The position numbers and the translations under genes were made by a program. From the NCBI GenBank assembly GCA_016296045.1, contig JAEDKB010000029.1, positions 1-13,812 of the forward strand: DNA of 13,812 nt, given 5' to 3'. Under the pieces are notes generated by a model. That model was not told where the DNA came from. It was given only the letters and a program-made list of their open reading frames with translations, and searched no databases. The DNA comes from Oscillospiraceae bacterium (GTDB taxonomy: Bacteria; Bacillota; Clostridia; Oscillospirales; Oscillospiraceae). Of this stretch, positions 7,140-13,766 are shown in pieces. Position 1 is the stretch's first letter. The number at the start of each line of letters is the position of its first letter.

Positions 7140-7529
7140 ATGAAGCAAATTGAGGTTGTTGCGGCGGTCATTCAAAGAGATGGGAAAATCCTTGCAACGC
7201 AGCGCGGCTATGGTGAGCAGAAGGATCGCTGGGAATTTCCCGGCGGAAAGATCGAATCAGGGGAGTCGCATCAGCAGGCGCTGATCCGTGAGATTCAGGA
7301 GGAATTGAACTGCACAATTCAGGTGGATGCGTTTTTGAAGACGATCGAAGTCGATTATCCGGAATTTCATCTGATAATGCATTGCTACCTTTGCTCTTTT
7401 GTTTCCGATACATTCACTCTAAAGGAGCACGAAGCCGCTCGCTGGCTCAGCGCCGAAACACTGGAGGAGCCGGATTGGCTGCCTGCGGATCGGATGCTGC
7501 TTCCGGCAATCAGAGATGCCGTGTATTAG
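7140..7529 (+). CDS. Nudix hydrolase, MutT/NudG-like (8-oxo-dGTP or CTP pyrophosphohydrolase)
   Basis: A 129-residue single-domain Nudix protein, the standard length for MutT-type pool-sanitising enzymes that hydrolyse damaged nucleoside triphosphates to monophosphates. FPGGKIESGE leads into the Nudix box G36-x5-E42-x7-R50-E51-I52-x-E54-E55. The usual glycine near the end of the box is N57, a tolerated change. W31 and the central FPGG are typical of the MutT/NudG branch. GAGGGA at 7128-7133 is spaced 6 bases from the ATG. No separate promoter is visible, so it is probably transcribed with thrH through the hairpin at 7088-7119. The exact substrate cannot be told. Confidence 0.9.
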   Translation: MKQIEVVAAVIQRDGKILATQRGYGEQKDRWEFPGGKIESGESHQQALIREIQEELNCTIQVDAFLKTIEVDYPEFHLIMHCYLCSFVSDTFTLKEHEAARWLSAETLEEPDWLPADRMLLPAIRDAVY

Positions 7530-7556
7530 TATAAAACGGCACGGAAAAAGAAAAAG

Positions 7557-7590
7557 CTGCATCAAACAGCGAAAGTGCTGTTTGATGCAG
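7557..7590. terminator. Bidirectional terminator between mutT and the DUF4430 lipoprotein gene
   Basis: A perfect 14-bp inverted repeat (7557-7570 with 7577-7590) with a 6-base loop lies between two convergent genes. Read on the minus strand it is followed by CTTTTTCTTTTT, a strong terminator tract. On the plus strand it is followed by a T-rich stretch (TATTTATGTTATTTT). Confidence 0.9.
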
Positions 7591-7609
7591 TATTTATGTT
7601 ATTTTACGG

Positions 7610-8053
7610 TTATTCGGCCTTGAAGCTGTATACGCTGCCGGCGGTGATCTCGGTGCTGTCTACACCGGTCATGGCATATTCTCCGTCAATGTAGAATGCC
7701 CAGTATTTACCGTCTTTGTCATAGTCAAGGGTGGTGCCGTTGACCGTCTTGACATACAGACCGTACTCGCCGTCCTCGCCTGCGATCAGACCAAGATCCA
7801 GCAGAGCTTCGCCGACTGTGGTTTTGTCGGTTCTGATCGTTGCCTGAACCTCTTTGCCCTCCGTATCAACGACCGTAAACGTAAATTCTGTGGAACCCTC
7901 TCCGTAGACTTTTCCGTTTTCCATCGTATCAACGGTACTGACGGTGTCATTTGCGGTGGTGTCGCTGCAACCGATTGTACCCAGTGCCATAGCCGCAATC
8001 AGCACAATACAAAGGAGGAACGACAGCACTTTTTGTAAGCTGTAATTCTTCAT
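7610..8053 (-). CDS. DUF4430 lipoprotein, probable cobalamin-binding surface protein
   Basis: A 147-residue exported lipoprotein. Residues 1-28 form a signal peptide (K2, K8, then a hydrophobic stretch 10-25) ending at a lipobox T-I-G-C29. A Thr/Asp-rich linker follows, then a DUF4430 domain from about 57 to 147 with its typical ending (KYWAFYIDGEYAMTG, then ITAGSVYSF). DUF4430 is related to the C-terminal beta domain of transcobalamin/intrinsic factor. The cobalamin riboswitch just upstream supports a role in capturing B12 or a related corrinoid on the cell surface; this role is inference. AAGGAG (8067-8062 on the minus strand) is 8 bases before the ATG. No transporter gene accompanies it here, so it may feed a B12 uptake system encoded elsewhere. 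It ends in a strong terminator and appears monocistronic. Confidence 0.88.
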   Translation of the reverse strand: MKNYSLQKVLSFLLCIVLIAAMALGTIGCSDTTANDTVSTVDTMENGKVYGEGSTEFTFTVVDTEGKEVQATIRTDKTTVGEALLDLGLIAGEDGEYGLYVKTVNGTTLDYDKDGKYWAFYIDGEYAMTGVDSTEITAGSVYSFKAE

Positions 8054-8089
8054 GTTTCATTCTCCTTGTTTTGATTACTACCCCTTTGA

Positions 8090-8280
8090 GCCGGTATCCG
8101 CAGCTTTGATAAAGGAGCGTACGCTGTTGGATGTTTCGGCTTAGCGCATCTTCTTTCCGCCTTCTCAGAATACTCCAATGGCTGATTCCTGAATTGCGGC
8201 TTCAGGTAGGAAAGAGAATCTGTTCAGCGCAACACGGCGACGGACTCGCACAGGATTCACACCTGTTTCCCCAAACAGCG
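8090..8280 (-). promoter_or_regulatory. Cobalamin riboswitch (aptamer plus L13 hairpin)
   Basis: Read on the minus strand, the aptamer opens with P1 (8280-8271, pairing with 8130-8122 apart from one bulged base). It continues through the conserved GGGAAACAGGTGTGAATCC (8271-8253), GCCATTGG and GAGAAGGCGG, and ends with AAGCCGAAACATCC (8142-8129). Downstream is a small hairpin (8104-8090) whose loop CGGAUAC can form six pairs with GUAUUC in the L5 region (8173-8168), the L5-L13 kissing loop of cobalamin riboswitches. It controls the DUF4430 gene at 8053. No T-run follows, so control is more likely translational, and B12 would normally repress. The 5' end sits exactly where the promoter at 8287-8315 would start transcription. 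Confidence 0.88.
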
Positions 8281-8286
8281 AGATAA

Positions 8287-8315
8287 ATTATAACACATGG
8301 GCATCCGATTTTCAA
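8287..8315 (-). promoter_or_regulatory. Promoter of the riboswitch-DUF4430 transcript
   Basis: On the minus strand, TTGAAA (8315-8310) and a consensus TATAAT (8292-8287) are 17 bases apart. The predicted start, near 8280, is the first base of the riboswitch P1 stem. An inverted repeat ACACAT/ATGTGT (8293-8298, 8323-8328) with an inner CGATT/AATCG (8306-8310, 8314-8318) spans the spacer and -35. Confidence 0.8.
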
Positions 8316-8388
8316 TCGAAAAATGTGTGATACTAATACCTGATAGAAATCCTTTTCAATCTTAAATGAAGAAGCGCTTTTGCAGCGC

Positions 8389-8417
8389 TTGCAAATATTC
8401 CTTTAAAGCGGTATAAT
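8389..8417 (+). promoter_or_regulatory. Promoter of thiN
   Basis: TTGCAA (8389-8394) and TATAAT (8412-8417) are separated by 17 bases. Transcription would start about 30 bases before the ATG at 8454. A small inverted repeat AAGCGC/GCGCTT (8372-8377, 8385-8390) touches the -35 element. Confidence 0.75.
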
Positions 8418-8453
8418 GACACCGAACTCCGAAGAAATTGTTGGTGACCTCCT

Positions 8454-9113
8454 ATGAAAACTTGCTATATTATCTGCGCGGGCGACGCGGACAAAATCGA
8501 AATCCGGAAGGAAAAGGACGATCTGATCATCGCGGCGGATAACGGTCTGACGCACTGCCGCCGAAACGGTATTGTTCCCGATCTGCTGGTCGGTGATTTT
8601 GATTCGCTGGGCTATGTCCCCGACGGACAGAATGTCCTGACGCTCCCTGTAGCGAAAGACGATACCGATACCTCATTTGCCGTGAAATATGCGATGGAAA
8701 AGGGCTATCGACGCTTTATCCTGTTCGGTGCGGCAGGCGGAAAACGGCCGGAGCATACCTACGCCAACATGGCGCTGCTTGCGTTTATTTCGAAAAACGG
8801 CGCGCAGGGCTTTATGGACTGCGGCAGTTATACGATTACGGCGATCACCGACAGCGAGATTCGATTTCTTGACAAATTGCAGGGAGATGTTTCTGTTTTT
8901 TCGTTTGACAACCGTTCCGAGGGCGTGACGGAAGAGGGTCTGCTCTATTCGCTGACGGATGCCGTGATGAAAAACACAATGGTGACGGGAATCAGCAATT
9001 CCTTTACGGGGCAGGAGAGCCGGATCAGCGTAAAAAAAGGCACGCTGCTGGTGTATTATGCCGGCAAACCGTCCGATGCCGTTGTGCTGAAAAATACGGA
9101 AGCAGAAAAATAA
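8454..9113 (+). CDS. thiN: Thiamine pyrophosphokinase
   Basis: A 219-residue cytosolic enzyme that converts thiamine and ATP to thiamine pyrophosphate and AMP, usually for salvaged thiamine. The catalytic N-terminal domain shows AADNGL (27-32), GDFDS (47-51), KDDTDTSFA (68-76) and GAAGGKRPEH (92-101), where the family usually has a GGR-x-D-H pattern. The C-terminal thiamine-binding domain holds SNSF (181-184). The length is normal. The start at 8454 has only a weak ribosome site (GGTGA at 8443-8447), and the bases just before the ATG read GACCTCCT, like an anti-Shine-Dalgarno stretch, so translation may be modest. A near-consensus promoter lies directly upstream and no TPP riboswitch is visible. 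The downstream rluA-type gene is 146 bases away and may be cotranscribed. Confidence 0.93.
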   Translation: MKTCYIICAGDADKIEIRKEKDDLIIAADNGLTHCRRNGIVPDLLVGDFDSLGYVPDGQNVLTLPVAKDDTDTSFAVKYAMEKGYRRFILFGAAGGKRPEHTYANMALLAFISKNGAQGFMDCGSYTITAITDSEIRFLDKLQGDVSVFSFDNRSEGVTEEGLLYSLTDAVMKNTMVTGISNSFTGQESRISVKKGTLLVYYAGKPSDAVVLKNTEAEK

Positions 9114-9259
9114 CCATTGTGTTTGATTCCGACAAATTACATGACATATATGGTTGCAAAAAATACAAATCAGGATTTGGGTTTGTCAATGCCGTGCTAT
9201 AACGGGGAAGCTCTGATAAAAGGTTATCATGTTTTATCCGAAATGCAGGAGTAAGTGCC

Positions 9260-9898
9260 ATGCAGGAAAACAGCCTGACAATTTTATACGAGGATCGTGA
9301 ACTGTTGGTTTGTGTTAAACCGCGTGGTATTCTTTCGGCAAAGGATGCTTCCGGAAAAACCTCGGCAGCGGATTTGCTTCAGCCAAGGACGCTTTATCCT
9401 GTCCACCGCCTCGACCGTGAAGCATGCGGCCTGCTGGTGCTGGCAAAAACACGGGAAAGCGCAGCGTTTCTCTCCGGCATCATGGGCAGCGGCTTTTCAA
9501 AGGAATATCTTGCCGTTTGCGAAGGATGTCCTCCCGAAGAGGGCGAACTGACCGACCTTCTGTTCCATGACCGAAGAGTCAATAAGACCTATGTTGTCAA
9601 ACGCAAACGCGGCGGCGTGAAAGAGGCACGTCTATCGTATCGCGTGCTGCAATCCGGAAAACAGTCACTGCTCCGCGTCCGTCTGCTAACCGGAAGAACG
9701 CACCAGATTCGGGTGCAATTTGCCTCTCGCGGTTATCCGCTTGTCGGTGACCGAAAATATGGTGCCTCCTGCTCAGGACCGTTGCAGCTATATGCGTGGC
9801 GTGTGCAATTTTCTCATCCGGACGGCAGAAGCTTGTGCTTTACTCTTCCGGAGGCTTATTGCGAATACAAAACCGCCGGTCTGCTTCCTGCCGACTGA
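9260..9898 (+). CDS. RluA-family RNA pseudouridine synthase (short, no S4 domain)
   Basis: A 212-residue protein that isomerises uridine to pseudouridine in rRNA or tRNA. The catalytic motif is HRLDREACG (49-57) with the nucleophile D52; most relatives have TSG where this one has ACG. The second motif is GRTHQIRVQ, followed by a hallmark GYPLVGDRKYG. It has no N-terminal S4 RNA-binding domain and is at the short end of the family, as in RluA- or RluC-like stand-alone catalytic proteins common in Firmicutes. AGGAG (9247-9251) is 8 bases before the ATG. Which RNA position it modifies cannot be told. The following murC gene has its own promoter, 7 bases beyond this stop. Confidence 0.9.
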   Translation: MQENSLTILYEDRELLVCVKPRGILSAKDASGKTSAADLLQPRTLYPVHRLDREACGLLVLAKTRESAAFLSGIMGSGFSKEYLAVCEGCPPEEGELTDLLFHDRRVNKTYVVKRKRGGVKEARLSYRVLQSGKQSLLRVRLLTGRTHQIRVQFASRGYPLVGDRKYGASCSGPLQLYAWRVQFSHPDGRSLCFTLPEAYCEYKTAGLLPAD

Positions 9899-9905
9899 TT
9901 TTTTC

Positions 9906-9934
9906 TTGTAAAAACGCGCAAAATGCAGTATAAT
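9906..9934 (+). promoter_or_regulatory. Promoter of murC
   Basis: TTGTAA (9906-9911) and consensus TATAAT (9929-9934) are spaced by 17 bases in the short gap after the pseudouridine synthase gene. The predicted leader is about 25 bases and contains GGAGG (9954-9958). Confidence 0.75.
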
Positions 9935-9965
9935 ACTACTCGATACTTTTTCTGGAGGCTTTTTT

Positions 9966-11330
9966 ATGGCAATCCATAAACGTCTGGACGACTATCTGGT
10001 GCCCGGAAAACATATCCATTTAATCGGTATCGGTGGGGTTTCCATGCGCCCGCTCGGACTGGTGCTTCGCGGCATGGGGATGACCGTTACCGGCTCGGAT
10101 ATGAATTCTTCTGTTTCCACCGATGAATTGATGGAAAAGGGCATTAAAGTTCATATTGGTCACAGCGCAAGCAATATTGAAGGCGCAGACTGCATCATCC
10201 GTACCGCCGCCGCGCACAATGATAATCCCGAAATTGCCGCCGCCCGCGCTATGGGTATCCCCGTTTTTGAGCGTGCACAGGCATGGGGGCTGATCATGCG
10301 TGAATATAAAAATGCCATCTGCATTTCCGGCACACATGGAAAAACCACTACCACATCCATGATTACCCATATCTTCATGGAAGCGCAATGCGACCCTACC
10401 GTTATGCTGGGGGGATATCTCCCTCTGCTGAAGGCGGGACATCGCGTCGGCAAGGGCGACACGATCATTATGGAAAGCTGCGAGTATTGCGATTCTTTCC
10501 TGAATTTCTACCCCACCGTTGCCATTATCAACAATATTGAGGCAGATCATCTGGATTATTTCAAGGATCTTGCCGCAGTGGAACGTTCCTTCCGGAAATT
10601 TGCCGGACTTGTGCCGAAAACCGGATATGTCATCGCCAACGGCGATGATCAGAACACCGTCGAGACGTTGGCGGATCTTCCGTTCCTCTCTTTCGGTTTA
10701 GACAAAAAGAACGATATTCATCCGAAGAATCTGTCGGAGGACTATCGTTCCTTTGATGTCATTTGCTGCGGCAGGCTCTATTGCCATGTGAACCTGAATG
10801 TGTATGGAAAGCACAACGTTTATAACGCACTTGCTTCCGCTGCTGCTGCCTATGTCATGGGCATTGATGCAGAGACAGTCAGCCATGGTCTTTCCTCCTT
10901 TACGGGTGCAGGCCGGCGCATGGAATTCAAGGGCACCTATAACGGTGCGAAGGTCTATGATGACTATGCGCATCATCCCGGCGAACTGAAAGCGCTGATC
11001 GATGCAGTAAAAACAATGGACTTCAAGCGAATCATTGTCGCTTTTCAGCCGCATACCTATACGCGCACCAATGCGTTGTTCGGAGATTTTGTAGAGCAGC
11101 TCCGACGTGTTGATGTGGCGGTTCTGGCAGAGATTTATGCGGCGCGTGAGAGCAATAAGCTCGGCATATCGTCCAGAGACTTGGCGGAAAAGATCGAGGG
11201 GGCTGTTTTCTTTGAAACGCTTCCGGAAGTCAGTGCCTATCTGAAAACGATTGCACAGGAGGGCGATATCATCCTTACCGTCGGCGCTGGTGATATTTAT
11301 AAAGCAGGCGAGCTTCTGCTGCACCCCTGA
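9966..11330 (+). CDS. murC: UDP-N-acetylmuramate--L-alanine ligase
   Basis: A 454-residue cytoplasmic Mur ligase that adds the first amino acid, L-alanine, to UDP-MurNAc in peptidoglycan synthesis, using ATP. The N-terminal UDP-sugar domain opens with HLIGIGGVSM (about 18-27; the family usually has GIGGxGM). The central ATPase has the P-loop GTHGKTTT (122-129) and EADHLDYF (192-199). The C-terminal domain linker contains HNVYNALA (283-290) and DDYAHHP (332-338). The length is typical. GGAGG at 9954-9958 sits 7 bases before the ATG and a good promoter lies just upstream. No other cell-wall gene accompanies it here. It ends at a hairpin shared with the convergent trpB-like gene. Confidence 0.96.
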   Translation: MAIHKRLDDYLVPGKHIHLIGIGGVSMRPLGLVLRGMGMTVTGSDMNSSVSTDELMEKGIKVHIGHSASNIEGADCIIRTAAAHNDNPEIAAARAMGIPVFERAQAWGLIMREYKNAICISGTHGKTTTTSMITHIFMEAQCDPTVMLGGYLPLLKAGHRVGKGDTIIMESCEYCDSFLNFYPTVAIINNIEADHLDYFKDLAAVERSFRKFAGLVPKTGYVIANGDDQNTVETLADLPFLSFGLDKKNDIHPKNLSEDYRSFDVICCGRLYCHVNLNVYGKHNVYNALASAAAAYVMGIDAETVSHGLSSFTGAGRRMEFKGTYNGAKVYDDYAHHPGELKALIDAVKTMDFKRIIVAFQPHTYTRTNALFGDFVEQLRRVDVAVLAEIYAARESNKLGISSRDLAEKIEGAVFFETLPEVSAYLKTIAQEGDIILTVGAGDIYKAGELLLHP

Positions 11331-11343
11331 ATCCAAAACATAA

Positions 11344-11378
11344 ATCAGAGCGTGCCAAAGATTTTGGCACGCTCTGAT
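11344..11378. terminator. Bidirectional terminator between murC and the trpB-like gene
   Basis: A perfect 16-bp inverted repeat (11344-11359 with 11363-11378) with a very small loop lies 13 bases after murC and 15 bases beyond the end of the convergent trpB-like gene. Both flanks are T-rich when read outward (TTGTATGATTGTTTTT on the plus strand). Confidence 0.88.
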
Positions 11379-11393
11379 ATTGTATGATTGTTT

Positions 11394-12758
11394 TTATCCG
11401 ATATTCGGAAGCTTGGAAAGACTCTTTGCGATGTCCTCATCCGTGGGAATATAATCGCCCATTTCACCGTCGTTGTACTTTTGATAGGCAACAAGGTCAA
11501 AATAGCCCGTGCCGGTCAGACCGAAGACAATATTTTTCTCTTCGCCTGTCTCCTTGCACTTGAGTGCTTCGTTGATGGCGACGCGGATGGCGTGGCTGCT
11601 CTCCGGTGCCGGCAGAATGCCTTCGACGCGTGCGAACATCTCCGCTGCCTCAAACACGCTCGTTTGTTCAACGCTCGTGGCTTCCAAATAGCCGTCGTCA
11701 TAAAGCTGCGAAACGATGCTGCTCATGCCGTGATAGCGCAGACCGCCCGCATGGTTGGCGGAGGGGATAAACGAGCTGCCGAGGGTATACATCTTCGCCA
11801 GCGGACAGACCATGCCGGTATCACAGAAGTCGTAGGCGTACTTGCCGCGTGTCAGACTCGGGCAGGATGCCGGTTCCACCGCAATGATGCGCATATCCGC
11901 TTCGCCGCGCAGCTTCTGCCCGACGAAGGGCGAAATCAGGCCGCCGAGGTTCGAGCCGCCGCCCGCGCAGCCGATGATGATATCAGGCTTGATGTCATAC
12001 TTATCCAACGCCGCCTTCGTTTCCAAACCGATGACGGACTGATGCAGCAGCACCTGACTCAGCACGCTGCCGAGCACATAACGGTAGCCCTCGTGCGTCA
12101 CGGCTGCTTCAACAGCCTCGGAGATCGCGCAGCCGAGAGAGCCGGTCGTGCCGGGGAACTCCTCTAAGATCTTTCTGCCGACGTTCGTGGTGTCCGACGG
12201 CGACGGTGTGACCGAGGCACCGTAGGTGCGCATGACCTCGCGGCGGAAGGGCTTCTGCTCATAGGATACCTTGACCATAAAGACCTTGCAGTCCAAATCA
12301 AAATACGAACATGCCATCGACAGCGCCGTGCCCCATTGACCCGCACCGGTCTCGGTCGTCACGCCCTTGAGTCCCTGCTGCTTTGCGTAGTATGCCTGTG
12401 CAATGGCGGAATTCAGCTTGTGACTGCCGGAGGTGTTGTTGCCCTCGAACTTATAGTAGATATGCGCCGGTGTTCCGAGCTTCTTCTCTAAGCAGTAGGC
12501 CCGTACCAGCGGCGACGGGCGATACATTTTGTAAAAATCGCGGATTTCCTGCGGAATGGGGATGAACGGCGTGTCATTGTCCAGCTCCTGCTGAGCAAGC
12601 TCGCGGCAAAATACGCCGGAAAGCTCATCGAGCGTCATCGGCTTGCCCGTTGCGGGATTGAGCAGGGGAGCGGGCTTGTTCTTCATATCGGCACGGACGT
12701 TATACCATGCCTTCGGCAGCTCTGATTCTTCCAGATAGATTTTGTACGGGATTTCCAT
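11394..12758 (-). CDS. trpB: TrpB2-type tryptophan synthase beta chain
   Basis: A 454-residue PLP enzyme of the TrpB2 (TrpB-related) branch, longer than the roughly 400 residues of ordinary TrpB. It would join indole and serine to give tryptophan. GSHKLNSA contains the PLP lysine K114, ETGAGQWG contains the catalytic E136, and CAGGGSN (264-270) is the phosphate-binding loop. The start was set at 12758: AAAGGAG lies 7 bases before it and the protein then begins MEIPYKIYLEESELP, as in the family. An upstream extension would run through the T-box terminator. No trpA or other trp gene is adjacent, so it may work alone on free indole, as proposed for TrpB2 proteins. A tRNA-Trp T-box leader controls it, which fits induction on tryptophan shortage. 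Confidence 0.93.
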   Translation of the reverse strand: MEIPYKIYLEESELPKAWYNVRADMKNKPAPLLNPATGKPMTLDELSGVFCRELAQQELDNDTPFIPIPQEIRDFYKMYRPSPLVRAYCLEKKLGTPAHIYYKFEGNNTSGSHKLNSAIAQAYYAKQQGLKGVTTETGAGQWGTALSMACSYFDLDCKVFMVKVSYEQKPFRREVMRTYGASVTPSPSDTTNVGRKILEEFPGTTGSLGCAISEAVEAAVTHEGYRYVLGSVLSQVLLHQSVIGLETKAALDKYDIKPDIIIGCAGGGSNLGGLISPFVGQKLRGEADMRIIAVEPASCPSLTRGKYAYDFCDTGMVCPLAKMYTLGSSFIPSANHAGGLRYHGMSSIVSQLYDDGYLEATSVEQTSVFEAAEMFARVEGILPAPESSHAIRVAINEALKCKETGEEKNIVFGLTGTGYFDLVAYQKYNDGEMGDYIPTDEDIAKSLSKLPNIG

Positions 12759-12794
12759 TTCATTTCTCCTTTCAAATTGGTTGGGAAAGGGTAT

Positions 12795-13052
12795 AAAAAA
12801 CTCCTGTCCCAGAAATTTGCTGGGACAGGAGTGAAATTCATTCCTGCGGTGCCACCCGGCTTGACGCGTTGCGCCCACTTTATGCGTACTGCTATACGCT
12901 GACCGTTGTTAACGAAGTGCCTTCTCCGTCTTGCCTACTTTGTTCAGCTCGCCCTCCGATGCCCATTCCGTCCGAACTTCCATACCGCACTCCCACCAAC
13001 GGCGGCTCTCTGTGATTTCCGCAGCGAACGTACTCACTCATCTTCCTCGGTT
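12795..13052 (-). promoter_or_regulatory. T-box leader, tRNA-Trp type
   Basis: On the minus strand the leader begins about 13052 and shows an AGTGAG S-turn-like segment on the 5' side of stem I. A likely UGG (Trp) specifier follows at 12965-12963 within GGAATGGGCATC. The T-box core GGGTGGCACCGCAGG lies at 12857-12843. TGGC would pair with a tRNA ending GCCA, which matches the G discriminator of bacterial tRNA-Trp. CAGGA of the core can pair with TCCTG, and GGG with CCC, in the 5' arm of the following terminator, giving the antiterminator. Uncharged tRNA-Trp should therefore allow transcription of the trpB-like gene. Confidence 0.92.
12800..12832 (-). terminator. Regulated T-box terminator
   Basis: A perfect 13-bp stem (12832-12820 with 12812-12800, minus strand) with a 7-base loop is followed by TTTTTT. 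Its 5' arm overlaps the sequence needed for the antiterminator, as required for T-box attenuation. Confidence 0.93.
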
Positions 13053-13058
13053 TTCTGT

Positions 13059-13087
13059 ATTTAAACATAATTGGATCTGTTTGTCAA
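13059..13087 (-). promoter_or_regulatory. Promoter of the T-box-trpB transcript
   Basis: TTGACA (13087-13082 on the minus strand) is followed after 17 bases by TTAAAT (13064-13059). TAAATA one base further is an alternative -10. The start lies just before stem I of the T-box. Confidence 0.7.
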
Positions 13088-13098
13088 GACTTAAAATA

Positions 13099-13129
13099 AA
13101 AAATTTCATTTGTTTTTTTTGAAATTTTT
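13099..13129. repeat. Perfect inverted repeat at the rubrerythrin promoter (operator candidate)
   Basis: AAAAATTTCA (13099-13108) and TGAAATTTTT (13120-13129) form a perfect 10-bp inverted repeat whose half-site centres are 21 bases apart, two helical turns. It encloses the rubrerythrin -35 and stops just before its -10. The surrounding AT-richness makes chance more likely, so this is only a candidate regulator site. Confidence 0.45.
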
Positions 13130-13137
13130 GGTATACT
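13110..13137 (+). promoter_or_regulatory. Promoter of the rubrerythrin gene
   Basis: TTGTTT (13110-13115), a 16-base spacer and TATACT (13132-13137) preceded by TGG give an extended -10 promoter. The leader would be about 30 bases. Confidence 0.65.
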
Positions 13138-13175
13138 TATCCTGCAAACTATTATATGAGATGGAGGAATCATTT

Positions 13176-13709
13176 ATGAAGTATGCAGGAACCAAAACAG
13201 AACGCAATCTGCGCGAGGCGTTTGCCGGAGAGAGTCAGGCAAGAAATCAGTACACCTATTTTGCCAGCGTGGCAAAGAAGCAGGGCTTTGAACAGATCGC
13301 AGCACTCTTTTTGAAAACCGCCGAAAACGAGAAGGAGCACGCGAAGCTTTGGCTGAAGGCGCTGGAAGGAATCGGCGACACAAAGGCAAATCTTGCTGCT
13401 GCGGCGGCCGGAGAGAACTATGAATGGACAGATATGTATGACCGTTTTGCAAAAGAAGCGGACGAAGAAGGCTTCCATGAGCTTGCCGAGCAGTTCCGCG
13501 GTGTTGCAGCCATCGAAAAATCTCATGAAGAGCGTTTCCGCGCCCTGCTGAACAACATCGAAATGCAGACCGTCTTTGAAAAAGCGGGCGAAACCATGTG
13601 GGAATGCCGCAACTGCGGCCATCTGGTGATTGGCAAAAAGGCTCCGGACGTATGTCCTGTTTGTGCGCATCCGCAGGCCTTTTTTGAAGTCCGCGCAGAG
13701 AACTATTGA
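13176..13709 (+). CDS. rbr: Rubrerythrin
   Basis: A 177-residue di-iron peroxidase that reduces hydrogen peroxide in the cytoplasm of anaerobes. The four-helix bundle supplies E19, E52-x-x-H55, E83, D86 (the position that is E97 in the Desulfovibrio protein) and E114-x-x-H117. The C-terminal rubredoxin domain has C144-x-x-C147 and C160-x-x-C163 for the single iron. The start at 13176 has GGAGG at 13163-13167, 8 bases upstream; a longer frame from a TTG at 13110 would run through the promoter and is rejected. The gene stands alone, divergent from the T-box-trpB unit, with an inverted repeat over its -35 region that could mediate redox control. It ends in a hairpin. Confidence 0.96.
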   Translation: MKYAGTKTERNLREAFAGESQARNQYTYFASVAKKQGFEQIAALFLKTAENEKEHAKLWLKALEGIGDTKANLAAAAAGENYEWTDMYDRFAKEADEEGFHELAEQFRGVAAIEKSHEERFRALLNNIEMQTVFEKAGETMWECRNCGHLVIGKKAPDVCPVCAHPQAFFEVRAENY

Positions 13710-13733
13710 TTCATATTCCGATAACAGACAGTT

Positions 13734-13766
13734 CATCCTCCGCATGAGGCACTCATGCGGAGGATG
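13734..13766 (+). terminator. Hairpin terminator after rubrerythrin
   Basis: A perfect 14-bp inverted repeat (13734-13747 with 13753-13766) with a 5-base loop lies 24 bases after the stop. The following tract (ATTTCTCT) is only mildly T-rich. The 46 bases to the window end carry nothing I can assign. Confidence 0.7.

Noticed and set aside
8120..8280. TPP riboswitch for the neighbouring thiN
   Set aside because: The element lies on the minus strand and matches the cobalamin core (GGTG...AATCC, P1, kissing loop), not the TPP motif. It points away from thiN.
11388..12167. Plus-strand open frame (259 codons) antisense to the trpB-like gene
   Set aside because: It is the shadow of a conserved minus-strand gene and begins inside the terminator region without a ribosome site.
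12759..12878. N-terminal extension of the trpB-like protein (start at 12878)
   Set aside because: The extra 40 codons translate the T-box core and terminator. A good ribosome site and the family N-terminus both point to 12758.
13110..13175. Longer rubrerythrin starting at a TTG
   Set aside because: It would run through the promoter -10. GGAGG and family homology support 13176.
13170..13745. Minus-strand frame of 191 codons antisense to rubrerythrin
   Set aside because: Rubrerythrin on the plus strand is unambiguous; the antisense frame gives no recognisable protein.
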